A stretch of 64,000 bases of DNA from Cytobacillus solani (GCF_001420595.1 NZ_LJIX01000006.1:995361-1059360), one strand, 5' to 3'. Counted from the stretch's first letter, positions 9,083 to 18,736 are shown. Notes: generated from the sequence alone by a model not told the origin. A program made the numbers and translations.

Positions 9083-9173
9083 ATATTAATAAATATGATA
9101 AATAAACAAAAGGAAAGAGTCTCTTCTTCTATTATAGAGCCTTTAGTGTCACCCCCCTCAAAAAGCAATATAG

Positions 9174-9314
9174 TTAAATATGCAAAGTATTTTCTATTTC
9201 TGATTGTCTTTCTTCGATTGGAATTCTCTCTATCATATCCAATTTGAAGATACCATAAGGATTTACATGGTTATAGATATGTGGACTTAACGTTCTCAAG
9301 TCTTCTGGTGTCCA
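9174..9314 (-). pseudogene. Tn3-family transposase C-terminal relic
   Basis: The minus strand reads 46 codons: [11 protein letters not shown], then [12 protein letters not shown], ending ENTLHI and a stop. The pattern LSP-x-IYxHVNPYGxFxLD is the C-terminal signature of Tn3-family TnpA (compare HISPLGWEHINFLGEYKF in the intact copy near 45.2 kb). An in-frame stop lies directly upstream, and the rest of the gene is absent. It belongs to a different Tn3 subgroup from the other two transposases in this window. Confidence 0.65.
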
Positions 9315-9490
9315 TCATATCTTGTCATTGCTTTTTTGATAATACAGTTATTCTATGCGACAATCGGGTCATTTAGAGAATGGTACCCTTTTAGTTACAC
9401 ACCCTACCACAAGACCGTAAAAATACATATTGGGTGGACCTTTTGAAATCGGTGCAGGAATGTAAAAATGTTAGCAAGGGGATGAATGTA

Positions 9491-10939
9491 GTGTTTAACG
9501 ATTTTAAGATTACGAAAGGCCGTCCTGTATATATTTAACTTAAAGAATATTTAAAAAGAATGATAACCAACGGGCATTTGCTTGAGCACCAAAAGCTTCC
9601 ATCCACTCGTGAACTCAGTTCATTATTATCAATTAGCCGAAATACCGTTCTAACAGCTTATGCGGATTTGGAACAAGAAGGCCTAATCTATGCGGTAAAA
9701 GGAAAAGGAAACTTTGTAAGTCATGTTGAGACCTTCAAATCCCCATCCATCCAGTTAAATTGGACTGAAAAAGTCAACGAGCAAACCTTTTTGGCAGATG
9801 AATTGGACCTTATGAAGCATGGAGTGCGCTGGAATAAGGAAATGATTTCATTTAATAGCATCGCACCCGATGAAAAGCTTTTTGATGTAGAAAATTTTAA
9901 AAGGGCTTTTTTAAATCGGATGTCCATTGAAGGTGACATCGTTCTTAACTATGGATATGCAAAGGGCTATAAACCACTTATCGAATACCTGCTTCATTAC
10001 ATGGAAATTAAAGGGGTAGACACTAGAAATAAAGATGTTTTAATTACCAATGGATTCACGGAAGGTCTGGATATCATTTTATCCTCTTTAAATAAAAAGA
10101 GCGGCCGTGTTATTTGTGAAAATCCAACCAATGATTCTGCTCTAAAGCTCTTTCGATTACATGGCTTCGAAATCGATGGAATTGAAATGGATAATGACGG
10201 TGTCAATGTTAGTCAGCTAGAAACATTCTTATCAAAAAAAGAATATGATTTTGCATACTTGATTCCGTCTTATCATAATCCAACTGGAATCGTAACGTCC
10301 TCTAAAAAAAGGAAAGAAATCATGGATCTGTTTTCTGCATATCAGCTTCCTATCGTTGAAAATGGATTTAATGAAGAATTACGTTACTCTGGGTCACATC
10401 TTGCATCGTTGGCATCCTTCGCTGGACTAGGCAATAATGTTATTTATATTAGCAGCTTCTCTAAAATTCTTTTTCCTGGCCTACGGGTTGGGTGGATAGT
10501 AGCAGACAAAGATTTGATTTATTACTTAGAAAGTATGAAAAGAGCTCGAACTATTCATACGTCTACATTAGATCAAGCTGTGTTATATCAATATTTGAAT
10601 GATGGATACTTTGAGAAGTATATAAAAAAGGCTAAATCAGTCTATAAGAAAAAGTACGAATTAACTGTTCATTATTGTAAGCAATTTATTCCTTTTAAAC
10701 GGATAACTGGTGACGGTGGACTCCACCTTTTTATAGAACTAGAAAACCACATCGATTCACGAAAGCTTTTAGAAAAATGTTATCAAAGGGGCGTTGTTTT
10801 TTTACCAGGTAATGTTTTTCACACTGACAGCAGTGGAAACCATACTTTACGATTAGGATTTTCTAGGCTGAAAGAAAGAGAGATTATTCAGGGAATTAAA
10901 ATCATAGGGGACACGTTAAAAAATAATTATGGAGGCTAG
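9491..10939 (+). pseudogene. ddlR: DdlR-like MocR regulator with an in-frame stop
   Basis: A MocR protein of about 482 codons: GntR helix-turn-helix (LPSTRELSSLLSISRNTV) then an aminotransferase-like domain with PLP lysine in SSFSKILFPGLRVG. It precedes ddl by 5 bp, the arrangement of DdlR, a MocR activator of D-Ala ligase genes described in Brevibacillus. A GTG start at 9491, 9 bases after AAGGGG, gives FNDFKITKGRPVYI, then TAA at 9536-9538, then LKEYLKRMITNG in the same frame. The expected codon is CAA, so this looks like a single nonsense change. Restart at ATG 9560 would lose the first helix of the DNA-binding domain. Confidence 0.8.
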
Positions 10940-10943
10940 AAAA

Positions 10944-11855
10944 ATGAGAGTTGGCGTAATTATGGGAGGGGTTTCTTCCGAGAAACAAGTTTCGATCATG
11001 ACAGGTGAAGAAATGATCGTGCATTTAGATAAAAATAAATATGAAATTGTACCGATCCACTTAGAGAACAAAGAAGGCTTAGTGGAAAAGGTGAAAGATC
11101 TCGACATTGCGCTACTGGCGCTGCATGGCAAATTCGGTGAGGACGGCACGATTCAAGGTGCTCTTGAAACCATGGGAGTTCCTTATACAGGGAGCAGTAT
11201 CCTGTCCAGCAGCTTATGCATGGATAAGAATATCTCCAAAAAAATCATCCGTTTTGAAGGCGTGCAAACACCGGATTGGATTCACCTTACGAACATGGAA
11301 GAACTTAAAATGGGTGAACTAGACAAAATGGGTTACCCGCTAGTTGTGAAACCTAATTCAGGCGGTTCGAGTGTAGGCGTAAAAATTGTATATGACAAAG
11401 AAACGCTAAAGCCTGCGATTGAGGAAGTATTCAAATGGGATTCCGAAGTGATAATCGAAAAGCTTATTACGGGAGAGGAAATCACTTGTTCCGTATTGGA
11501 TGGAAAGCTTTTACCGGTGATTTCCATTCGTCATAAGGGTGAGTTTTTTGATTATACCTCCAAATATAATGATGTGGCTACCATTGAAGAGGTGGTCCAG
11601 CTCCCGCCCGAAACACAGACCCGTGTCTCTTTAGCTGCAATGACTTGCTATAAATCATTGAAATGTAGTGTTTACGCCCGAATCGACATGATGATTAAAG
11701 ATGGTATCCCTTATGTGATGGAAGTTAATACATTACCTGGGATGACGAAAAATAGTTTGCTGCCAAAAAGTGCACAGGGAGCGGGTATTCCTTATCATAA
11801 GCTACTTGACTTGATTATCGAACATTCACTTAAAGTGAGGAGAAATGATGTATAG
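10944..11855 (+). CDS. ddl: D-alanine--D-alanine ligase
   Basis: A 303-residue ATP-grasp ligase that joins two D-alanines for the peptidoglycan stem. Visible motifs are the N-terminal GGVSSEKQVSIMTG, HGKFGEDGTIQGALE, the ATP-grasp lysine region PLVVKPNSGGSSVGV and the metal-binding end VMEVNTLPGMTKNS. The DYTSKYND loop keeps the tyrosine typical of D-Ala-D-Ala rather than D-Ala-D-Lac ligases (family knowledge). ATG 10944 follows GGAGG by 9 bases. It lies 5 bp after the DdlR-like gene and overlaps alr by 11 bp. The bulk genomic ddl may be elsewhere, so this could be an accessory copy. Confidence 0.92.
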   Translation: MRVGVIMGGVSSEKQVSIMTGEEMIVHLDKNKYEIVPIHLENKEGLVEKVKDLDIALLALHGKFGEDGTIQGALETMGVPYTGSSILSSSLCMDKNISKKIIRFEGVQTPDWIHLTNMEELKMGELDKMGYPLVVKPNSGGSSVGVKIVYDKETLKPAIEEVFKWDSEVIIEKLITGEEITCSVLDGKLLPVISIRHKGEFFDYTSKYNDVATIEEVVQLPPETQTRVSLAAMTCYKSLKCSVYARIDMMIKDGIPYVMEVNTLPGMTKNSLLPKSAQGAGIPYHKLLDLIIEHSLKVRRNDV

Positions 11856-12963
11856 ACCAATATGGGCTGAAGTTAGTCTTAGGAATATTTCACATAATAT
11901 TCGTGAATTTCAAAAAGTAATACCTAAATTAACCAAAATAATGGCAGTAGTAAAAGCGGATGGTTATGGACACGGGTCTGTAGAGGTTTCCAAAAGAGCG
12001 ATTGATAGTGGAGTAGATTATTTAGCAGTGGCTAGTTTGGAAGAAGCTATTAAACTGCGAAAATCAGATATTCAAGTACCTATACTAATACTTGGATACA
12101 CACCGTCTTCAGCATCGAATGATGTTGTGCATTGGGATTTAACACAAACAATTTTTGATATGGAACATGCAGAAGCTTTATCAAAGTCTGGGCAGATCTT
12201 AGGAAAAAAGGCGAAGGTTCACGTCAAGGTCAATACAGGAATGGGACGGTTGGGACTGCAAGCAGAAGAAGCAAGTGATTTTATCGAAATCGTTTCAAAA
12301 ATGGATGGGATCTATCTTGAAGGAGTGTTTTCACATTTTGCTACCGCAGATGAAGCTGACAAATGGTATGCAGAAAAACAAATGAACCGATGGAGAAGTT
12401 TATTGGAAGAATTGGAGAATCGAAAAATATCAATTCCCCTATGTCATATTGCGAACAGTGCTGCAACTATCGAATTTCCAGATATGACCTATGATATGGT
12501 TCGTATCGGAATTTCAATGTATGGGCTTTATCCATCTAAAGAGGTGAATAAGACAAAAGTTAATCTTAAACAGGCAATGCAGCTAAAAACCAAAATCATC
12601 CATATCCAGACACTTGAGAAAGGCCACGGTGTTTCATATGGGGCAACTGCAATTGATAGAGATAAAGCAGTTATTGCAACTATTCCCATTGGGTATGCAG
12701 ATGGATATTCGAGGCGATTATCTGGGATAGCTCACGTTCTAATTCACGGACAAAAAGCTCCTGTTTTCGGTAAAATATGTATGGATTTTTGTATGATCGA
12801 TGTAACTGAAATTAAAGGTGTAAATATTGGTGATGAGGTAGTTGTTTATGGAGATCAAGGAAATCATTTTATATCATTAGATGAAGTGGCAAATATGTTA
12901 GGAACCATATCGTATGAAGTAGCATGTAACTTAGGTCACAGAGTTCCTAGAATTTACAAATAA
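11845..12963 (+). CDS. alr: Alanine racemase
   Basis: A 372-residue PLP enzyme interconverting L- and D-alanine, supplying the ligase encoded upstream. The PLP-binding lysine motif AVVKADGYGHG is at about residues 33-43, and the second catalytic tyrosine lies in GHGVSYGATA near residue 255. GAGGAG stands just before ATGATG, so either ATG may be used. It overlaps ddl by 11 bp, indicating translational coupling. The protein is full length and intact. With the regulator and ddl it forms a small D-alanine module. Confidence 0.93.
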   Translation: MMYRPIWAEVSLRNISHNIREFQKVIPKLTKIMAVVKADGYGHGSVEVSKRAIDSGVDYLAVASLEEAIKLRKSDIQVPILILGYTPSSASNDVVHWDLTQTIFDMEHAEALSKSGQILGKKAKVHVKVNTGMGRLGLQAEEASDFIEIVSKMDGIYLEGVFSHFATADEADKWYAEKQMNRWRSLLEELENRKISIPLCHIANSAATIEFPDMTYDMVRIGISMYGLYPSKEVNKTKVNLKQAMQLKTKIIHIQTLEKGHGVSYGATAIDRDKAVIATIPIGYADGYSRRLSGIAHVLIHGQKAPVFGKICMDFCMIDVTEIKGVNIGDEVVVYGDQGNHFISLDEVANMLGTISYEVACNLGHRVPRIYK

Positions 12964-12969
12964 CAAGCT

Positions 12970-13041
12970 AAAGGCAGCATTCGTAGTAATGATTTTAATC
13001 TTCCGCAAACAGGCGTGATTGTGGAAGAAGGAATTAAATAG
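12970..13041 (+). pseudogene. Short C-terminal gene remnant after alr
   Basis: An open frame of 23 codons ending at TAG reads SIRSNDFNLPQTGVIVEEGI. It has protein-like codons but no start. I do not recognise it. It sits between alr and the terminator and may be the tail of a lost operon gene. Confidence 0.3.
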
Positions 13042-13053
13042 TATTAGTAGAAT

Positions 13054-13088
13054 AAAAGGAATGTCTCTAAAATTGAGACATTCCTTTT
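13054..13088. terminator. Terminator of the ddl-alr operon
   Basis: AAAGGAATGTCTC pairs with GAGACATTCCTTT across a 7-base loop and is followed by T-rich sequence. It ends the ddlR-ddl-alr transcript. Confidence 0.85.
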
Positions 13089-13213
13089 AAACATATAGCG
13101 TACATCTTGCTTTAAACATGATACGACTTTCTATTAAAAAACAATGGTTTAACTTTCTAATAAAACCATAAAATGAGACAGGTGGTTTATAATGGAAAAA
13201 GGAGGTGAAACAA

Positions 13214-13738
13214 ATGGATAAAGGGTTCATAAAAATTAGAAAGGCAATTTTAACCGATGCGAAAGGAATAGCTAAAGTACATGTCGACAGTTGGAAAACA
13301 ACGTATGCCAACATTGTTCCTGATGAATATTTAAATAAACTTTCGTATGAAAGCCGTGAACAGATGTGGACCAATGCCATTCCGTATGGAGGCGTATATG
13401 TAGCAGAAAACAATGAGGGATTAATAGTTGGTTTTTCCAAAGGCGGTAAAGAAAGAAGCGGTAACTATAAAGGGTACGATGGGGAGTTATACGCCATTTA
13501 TATATTGAAAGAATATCAGGGAAGAGGGATTGGAACAGCCCTTGTTAAACCGGTTATAGATGAATTGAAAGGAATGGGATTAACCTCTATGGTTGTTCTT
13601 GTCTTGGAAGAGAATACCTCTCGTAAGTTTTATGAATTACTTGGAGGTAAAAGAATAGATACTGTTGAAGTAGAGATTGGAGGAAAGAAACTTTCCGAAC
13701 TTGTATATGGTTGGAATGATATTAGGAATATATTTTAA
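13214..13738 (+). CDS. GNAT-family N-acetyltransferase
   Basis: A 174-residue GNAT acyltransferase. It shows IRKAILTDAKGIAKVHVDSW at the N-terminus and the acetyl-CoA loop motif YQGRGIGTALV (A-type Q/RxxGxG/A) near residue 108, followed by VLEENTSRKFYELLGGK. The substrate is unknown. ATG 13214 is 9 bases after AAAAAGGAGG; GTG 13205 is too close to that site. It is a single gene between two terminators. Confidence 0.88.
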   Translation: MDKGFIKIRKAILTDAKGIAKVHVDSWKTTYANIVPDEYLNKLSYESREQMWTNAIPYGGVYVAENNEGLIVGFSKGGKERSGNYKGYDGELYAIYILKEYQGRGIGTALVKPVIDELKGMGLTSMVVLVLEENTSRKFYELLGGKRIDTVEVEIGGKKLSELVYGWNDIRNIF

Positions 13739-13764
13739 TTTTGGTTTTAAGCTAGAACAAATAA

Positions 13765-13812
13765 AAAACCCCGAATAGATCCACTTTTTTTAAAGTGTCT
13801 ACTATTCAGGGT
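13765..13812. terminator. Bidirectional terminator
   Basis: AACCCCGAATAG and CTATTCAGGGTT form the base of a stem whose upper part pairs CACTT with AAGTG. It separates the convergent GNAT and peptidase genes. Confidence 0.75.
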
Positions 13813-13850
13813 TCGGTTCATATAGTCCAAGCTATCCTTTTTTTCACTAA

Positions 13851-15443
13851 TTAACTTTTTACCTGAGTTTTGCAATAAACATCAACAAAGTGAGCAGGGT
13901 TTAATTTTTCACCCGTTACACGGCTAATTTTTTCATTCCAGTCATAAAGGGCAGCTGGTTTGAAGAATTGATTAATGAGCATTTCTCCCGTTTCTTTTGT
14001 GAAAAATTCAGGAGAAATCTTCGTTTCAATATGACGAAGAAGCTGTGCTGCCATTAATTCTCCAAGTAGATAATTTTGGTAGTAAATAGGTGCGAGTGTA
14101 AAATGAATTTTTGCAGCCCAATCGGGTTGATCAGTTGAATCAGGAGGAGTGACTAGCTGAACTTCATTTACTGTTTTCCACCATAAAGCGTTTAAATCTT
14201 GATCAGGATTTTCGTATAGTTCTTTTTCAAAAAATACAAAGGTAATAATCCATCTTGCTGCAATAAGCATTTGTAACTGTTGGTACTTTTCTAATTCAGG
14301 AGCAAGCTCATTTACTGTTGCTTCATCAACTTGTAAGAAGCGCTTTAACCAACGTGGGTCTTTGCCCATTTTTCCAAATAACATCGCGATCGATTCGGTT
14401 GTTAAGGTATGACTAACTGTACGTAATCCGAATGGAAGGCTAGAGTCTACATATTTGAAATAAGCCGCATGGCCAAACTCATGTAGGTTCGTTTCCATCC
14501 AATACGCATCTTCCGTTAAGTTACAAAGGACACGAACGTCACCTTCGCGATCAATATCCGTGCAAAAGGCTGTTGGGTTTTTCTTTTCTCTAGGGAGCAA
14601 ATCACTTTTTGCATATAGGTCATCAATTTTGATTCCCATTGAGTTAAACGTATCTGTTGTGATTTGGACAATATCCTTCCCTTGATAAAAAGGATCTAGA
14701 TTGGTTGAATCAGATGGTGGTGCCTCTTGGAAAAATGGATCGACATAATGCCATGGGCGTATATCCTCTGAATTAATCCCAAATCGAGTTGCTAAACGTT
14801 CATCTAGTTCTTTCTTCATTGAGCGGTATGCTTCGTCTGATTGAGCAATAAGGTCGTTGAAAATAGCGAATACCTCGTCACGGTCAAGTTCTTGAAGAGC
14901 AAAGCCCATTTGATGATGGTTATCATAACCAAGTAGTTGTGCAGCTTCATTGCGCTTCTTCACAAGCTCAAGCAGGTCTTTTTCTACGACTTTACCAACT
15001 TCCTTACTTGCAAACCATACTTTTTTGCGTAATTCTTGGTCATCACTATTAACCAATATCTCTCGAATATCATTGGCAGAATACTTCTTGCCATCCACAA
15101 CAGGTGCGTATGTGTTAAATAATAAATTTAGTTCGGAAGAGCGTTTTGATAAATCAGCAATCACTTCTTCAGGGAGTTGATTCCCTTCCATTTCGCTTAG
15201 CAGAAGTTGAAGCTGACGTTTTTCGATCTCCGTTAAGTTTTCCGTTGCTAGAAATTGTTTTGTTTTCTCGTATGAATCTTTTGAAGAGAATAAAAGATTG
15301 TATCGAGTTTCAGCTTCACTTAATTTAGCAGCCCACTCAGGGTCTCCAGTTGTTTGGGCCATCCAGCTTGATTGAGTCACATCTTTAAATAATACTTGCA
15401 TTTGGTCATTGATATCTTTTAGAAATGTTTGTAGTGTTTCCAT
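13851..15443 (-). CDS. M2/M3-type zinc metallopeptidase
   Basis: A 530-residue cytosolic gluzincin without a signal peptide. The zinc site HEFGH lies near residue 324, and the third ligand glutamate is probably in TTESIAM, 25 residues later, a spacing consistent with families M2 and M3. The N-terminal helical region (METLQTFLKDINDQM) resembles the oligopeptidase lid. Such enzymes cleave short peptides. The start is the only ATG, with AGGT upstream in a weak context. It is transcribed alone, convergent with the GNAT gene. The family assignment between M2 and M3 is not settled by eye. Confidence 0.85.
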   Translation of the reverse strand: METLQTFLKDINDQMQVLFKDVTQSSWMAQTTGDPEWAAKLSEAETRYNLLFSSKDSYEKTKQFLATENLTEIEKRQLQLLLSEMEGNQLPEEVIADLSKRSSELNLLFNTYAPVVDGKKYSANDIREILVNSDDQELRKKVWFASKEVGKVVEKDLLELVKKRNEAAQLLGYDNHHQMGFALQELDRDEVFAIFNDLIAQSDEAYRSMKKELDERLATRFGINSEDIRPWHYVDPFFQEAPPSDSTNLDPFYQGKDIVQITTDTFNSMGIKIDDLYAKSDLLPREKKNPTAFCTDIDREGDVRVLCNLTEDAYWMETNLHEFGHAAYFKYVDSSLPFGLRTVSHTLTTESIAMLFGKMGKDPRWLKRFLQVDEATVNELAPELEKYQQLQMLIAARWIITFVFFEKELYENPDQDLNALWWKTVNEVQLVTPPDSTDQPDWAAKIHFTLAPIYYQNYLLGELMAAQLLRHIETKISPEFFTKETGEMLINQFFKPAALYDWNEKISRVTGEKLNPAHFVDVYCKTQVKS

Positions 15444-15659
15444 ATTTATCCTACCTTTCTATATCTAAGTATCAAAATAGTAACATTATTAAGAATTCGT
15501 TAAAGGTATTCTTAAACCTTTAAAAGCTTATAAAAAAATATTTAAAAAGTATGGTGTAAAAATATAATTGGCTATGGTGTTTGACTAATTTGTTAATATG
15601 GGTACCTGATGTCTTTTAATTGAATAGCATTCTAAATTTATTTAATGAGGTGTGAAATC

Positions 15660-16145
15660 TTGTCGCATGTAAGAATTCGATGTACCGCTTTAATTATTGA
15701 AAATAATTCTGTCCTTTTAGTTGAATACGATGATAATGGGATTCATTATAATTTACCTGGTGGAGGGCTAGAGCCAGGTGAAACTATAATTGATGGTGTT
15801 GCAAGGGAAGTGTTAGAAGAAACTACAGCTCAAGTGGATGTTGGACCATTAGCGTTAATTTACGAGTTTGCTCCTCATCAACAATCTGGTGATTATAATG
15901 CCAATGAGCAACACGCATTACATCTCATTTTTGAATGTAAAATAAAGAATAATTCAATGCCACGATTACCTGAATTTCCAGACCCAAACCAATCGGCAGT
16001 CAAGTGGATTCCTCTCGAGGAACTAGACTCCATTTTACTGATACCAAATATTAACCAGCAAATCAAAAACTATGTTAGGAACAAAAAAAGCATCGACCTA
16101 ATTGAGGATTATAGATTAGACAAACTCCGTATAGAATTGAATTAA
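15660..16145 (+). CDS. Nudix hydrolase
   Basis: A 161-residue Nudix protein. The Nudix box reads GGLEPGETIIDGVAREVLEE near residues 35-54, then TTAQV, with all acidic metal ligands present; the usual glycine after EE is threonine. The likely start is TTG 15660, 9 bases after GAGG (15647-15650). ATG 15645 overlaps that site. Members hydrolyse nucleoside diphosphates linked to another moiety; the substrate is unknown. It is a single gene with AT-rich flanks. Confidence 0.85.
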   Translation: MSHVRIRCTALIIENNSVLLVEYDDNGIHYNLPGGGLEPGETIIDGVAREVLEETTAQVDVGPLALIYEFAPHQQSGDYNANEQHALHLIFECKIKNNSMPRLPEFPDPNQSAVKWIPLEELDSILLIPNINQQIKNYVRNKKSIDLIEDYRLDKLRIELN

Positions 16146-16290
16146 TTCATCTTTCTAATTTATTAATATTAAGGTGTAATTAGAATTAGCCAATGGAGGA
16201 ATTAAAGGAAGCAAAAAACTACATTGTACATAGTACGGCATGGACAAACTGAATGGAATGTTCAATAGCTACATAGGGAGGAAGTATTTG

Positions 16291-16572
16291 ATGGAAGAAG
16301 AAGGTTTTGTGTCATTATGGGTAGGTAAATTTAAATCAAATAATGACCTTCAAAATTACCTTTTAATTACTTACACTGAAGATGGGGATGCAATCCCATC
16401 AACATTTGAAAAGGACTTTCAAATTGATTATTTTGATGAGGATTTTATGGAAGCGGAGTATTTTGATCAAGAAACGAAGAACCTTCCAGCCCTATTAGAC
16501 GGTTGTTCATACGATGATGCTGTTATTCCGAATTTTATTAGAATGAAAGGAGTGTCCATACTTCTATACTAG
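16291..16572 (+). CDS. Immunity protein 22-like
   Basis: A 93-residue acidic protein starting MEEEGFVSLWVGKF and continuing with YTEDGDAIPS and DYFDEDFMEAEYF. This pattern (FVSLWxGxF, EDGD, YDEDFxE) is what I know from the Imm22 family, which protects cells against contact-dependent or polymorphic toxins. ATG 16291 is 9 bases after GGGAGG. No toxin gene is adjacent, so this is an orphan immunity gene, as often seen in bacilli. The family call is from memory of the motif, not from a search. Confidence 0.65.
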   Translation: MEEEGFVSLWVGKFKSNNDLQNYLLITYTEDGDAIPSTFEKDFQIDYFDEDFMEAEYFDQETKNLPALLDGCSYDDAVIPNFIRMKGVSILLY

Positions 16573-16631
16573 CTCCAAGGGATAAGTGATTTTAGGACAG
16601 AGGCCATATTTTAGTTATTCCATTAAAGGGC

Positions 16632-16662
16632 ACGTTAATCGAACAAGGATTAACGCTTTTTT
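16632..16662. terminator. Terminator hairpin of the GCGTTAATC type
   Basis: CGTTAATC pairs with GATTAACG over a 7-base loop, followed by CTTTTTTTG. The arms are the same as in the repeats at 26664 and 36510. Confidence 0.75.
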
Positions 16663-16748
16663 TGTTGAAGTAATAAAGCTAAGAGCAGTTTAGTTGAATT
16701 ACAAATTGTAGTGCAATAAGAAAACAATTTAATTGTGGAGATGAATTC

Positions 16749-17201
16749 ATGTTTAAATACAATGTATGTTTTTTAAAGAGCAATGACCGTATCTTAATGT
16801 TGAATCGTGAAAAGCCGCCAATTATGGGAGTGTGGAATGGGGTTGGCGGTAAAAATGAAGCAGACGAAAATGCTGACGAGGGTGCAAAACGTGAAGTTTT
16901 AGAAGAAACAGGTTTTACAGTAAACGAATATTATTCAAAAGGTGTAATTACATGGGAGAAAGATGATGAAGAAAAAGATGGATTATATGTGTATTTGTTC
17001 GAAGTAGATAAGACATTCGGAAATGAACCCTCACAAAAAACGAGGGAAGGGATTCTTGATTGGAAAAAAATTGATTGGATATTGAATCCAAATAACTTAG
17101 GGATTGCTGAAATGGTCACTCAATATTTACCTGTTCTATTAGAAAAAGAGGGCAATTATTTATTTGCGTACAAAGATGGAATTGTAAAACTTATAGAGTA
17201 G
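16749..17201 (+). CDS. Nudix hydrolase, MutT/8-oxo-dGTPase type
   Basis: A 150-residue protein with a canonical Nudix box, GGKNEADENADEGAKREVLE then ETGFTV, near residues 34-58. The preceding MNREKPPIMGVWNGVGGK is typical of bacillary 8-oxo-dGTP diphosphatases (YtkD/MutT-like), which sanitise the nucleotide pool. GGAGATGA precedes ATG 16749. The gene stands alone. The substrate assignment is by family resemblance only. Confidence 0.85.
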   Translation: MFKYNVCFLKSNDRILMLNREKPPIMGVWNGVGGKNEADENADEGAKREVLEETGFTVNEYYSKGVITWEKDDEEKDGLYVYLFEVDKTFGNEPSQKTREGILDWKKIDWILNPNNLGIAEMVTQYLPVLLEKEGNYLFAYKDGIVKLIE

Positions 17202-17373
17202 AAAATCGTATATAAACTTAAAGCGTTTAATAAAATTGGGAGTATAGTGATGAATGTCAATGAGTAAGTGGCCAATTTTCTTCTATTATTATAGCCTCTT
17301 CTACAATTCCATATTATCAAGGCTTACTTCTGCTCTTTATTTGTCTTTTTAAATATAGGAAGGAGCAATGAAC

Positions 17374-17871
17374 TTGACAGGATACAAGATAAGGACAGCA
17401 ACAGAACAGGATATTGATTTTTTATGGGAAATGCTTTATCAAGCTATTTTTATTGCAGAAGGTGATGTAAAACCTTCACGAGAAATTTTAAACCAGCCTG
17501 ATTTATCAAAGTATGTAAGTAATTGGGGGAGACAAGGGGATATAGCCTTAATCGCGACGGACTCAAGCGAAAACCCAGTTGGTGCAATATGGTCACGTTT
17601 ATTTGATGAAACAAATAAAACGTATGGATTTATTGATAAAAACACTCCAGTACTTAGCATGGCTGTTTTACCAGAATATAGAGGGCTAGGGCTAGGAACT
17701 TTACTTCTTAATGAAATGATTAGAACAGCTAAGGATTCTGGTTTCACTTCATTATCATTAAGTGTTGATCCTAATAATCCCGCTCTTCGTTTGTATGAAA
17801 GACAAGGATTTGTGAAAGTCGGTATAGATGGAACTTCGTGGGATATGATGACAACATTAGAAAATAAGTAA
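17374..17871 (+). CDS. GNAT-family N-acetyltransferase
   Basis: A 165-residue acetyltransferase. The acetyl-CoA motif VLPEYRGLGLGTLLLNEM lies near residue 93, followed by SLSVDPNNPALRLYERQGF, the common end of single-domain GNATs. TTG 17374 is placed 9 bases after GGAAGGAG and is preferred over ATG 17368, which is only 3-4 bases from it. The substrate is unknown. A second, unrelated GNAT follows 270 bp downstream. Confidence 0.87.
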   Translation: MTGYKIRTATEQDIDFLWEMLYQAIFIAEGDVKPSREILNQPDLSKYVSNWGRQGDIALIATDSSENPVGAIWSRLFDETNKTYGFIDKNTPVLSMAVLPEYRGLGLGTLLLNEMIRTAKDSGFTSLSLSVDPNNPALRLYERQGFVKVGIDGTSWDMMTTLENK

Positions 17872-18142
17872 ACGATTGAGTGGCTTCAGTAAGTAACTAT
17901 TTTTACTTTTGATAAGGAAAAAGAAGATAATCCTTGGTGTACTACTTATAAGATTACAATCAAACGAGTAACGTTGTTCAGTATAACAAGCTATTAGAAG
18001 GTAATAGATATTCAACAATTGGGCACAATTCTGCAGCAAGAATGGTGCTCTTTCTTTATGAAAGAAGGAGATATTCTTATTAGTATGGAATTTACAGGTA
18101 CAACTGCTAGTTGGCTATTTTGGGAAAAGGGAGAGAGCTGCG

Positions 18143-18736
18143 ATGGAAATTGAAAAGGATATAACTCTAGAAGGAGAGACGGTTTCACTAATTCCTCTTG
18201 AATTAAAGGATACGGAATTATTATATGAAGCATTACAGAGCCCTGAAGTATGGAAATATACGTGGCGAGAAATTAACACAGTGGATGACCTGGAACAAGT
18301 ATTAATAATGGCTGTTAAAAATAAAAAGGAGGGTAAACAAATCCCTTTTATTATTAAGGATAAAAGGACTGGTCGAGTAATTGGGACAACTCGCATTGGT
18401 GATATTGATAAAGTAAATAGGAATGTGGAAATAGGTTGGACCTGGCTTTCACCCGAGGTTTGGAAAACAAAGGTAAACACCGAATGTAAATTATTATTAC
18501 TTACGTATTGCTTTGAAGAATTAAAGGTCCTTCGTGTCCAATTTTCAGTAAGTGGACAAAACGTACGTTCACAAAAAGCAGTTGAACGAATAGGGGCAAC
18601 AAAAGAGGGGAATTTTCGTAAACATAGGGTAAAGGCAGATGGTACCATTCACGACAATATTTTTTACAGTATTATTGATAGTGAATGGGAGTCAGTTAAA
18701 CAAAGATTGAACGATTTATTAGCAAAAAAATATTAA
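18143..18736 (+). CDS. RimJ/RimL-type N-acetyltransferase
   Basis: A 197-residue GNAT of the RimL subfamily (acetyltransferase_3 type). It starts MEIEKDITLEGETVSLIPLE, continues with GWTWLSPEVWKTKVN, and ends with SQKAVERIGATKEGNFRKHR, the typical VNxxS/A-xxxxEKxGFxxEG region. Members modify ribosomal proteins, drugs or small molecules; this one's substrate is unknown. A GGGAGAGAG site precedes ATG 18143. The upstream 270 bp hold no gene but contain a copy of the dispersed CGGGC-type motif (here CAATTGGGC, about 18016). Confidence 0.87.
   Translation: MEIEKDITLEGETVSLIPLELKDTELLYEALQSPEVWKYTWREINTVDDLEQVLIMAVKNKKEGKQIPFIIKDKRTGRVIGTTRIGDIDKVNRNVEIGWTWLSPEVWKTKVNTECKLLLLTYCFEELKVLRVQFSVSGQNVRSQKAVERIGATKEGNFRKHRVKADGTIHDNIFYSIIDSEWESVKQRLNDLLAKKY

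Noticed and set aside
18115-18648. Minus-strand frame of 177 codons opposite the RimL-type gene
   Set aside because: The plus strand has a recognisable acetyltransferase and a good ribosome-binding site; the minus frame has neither.
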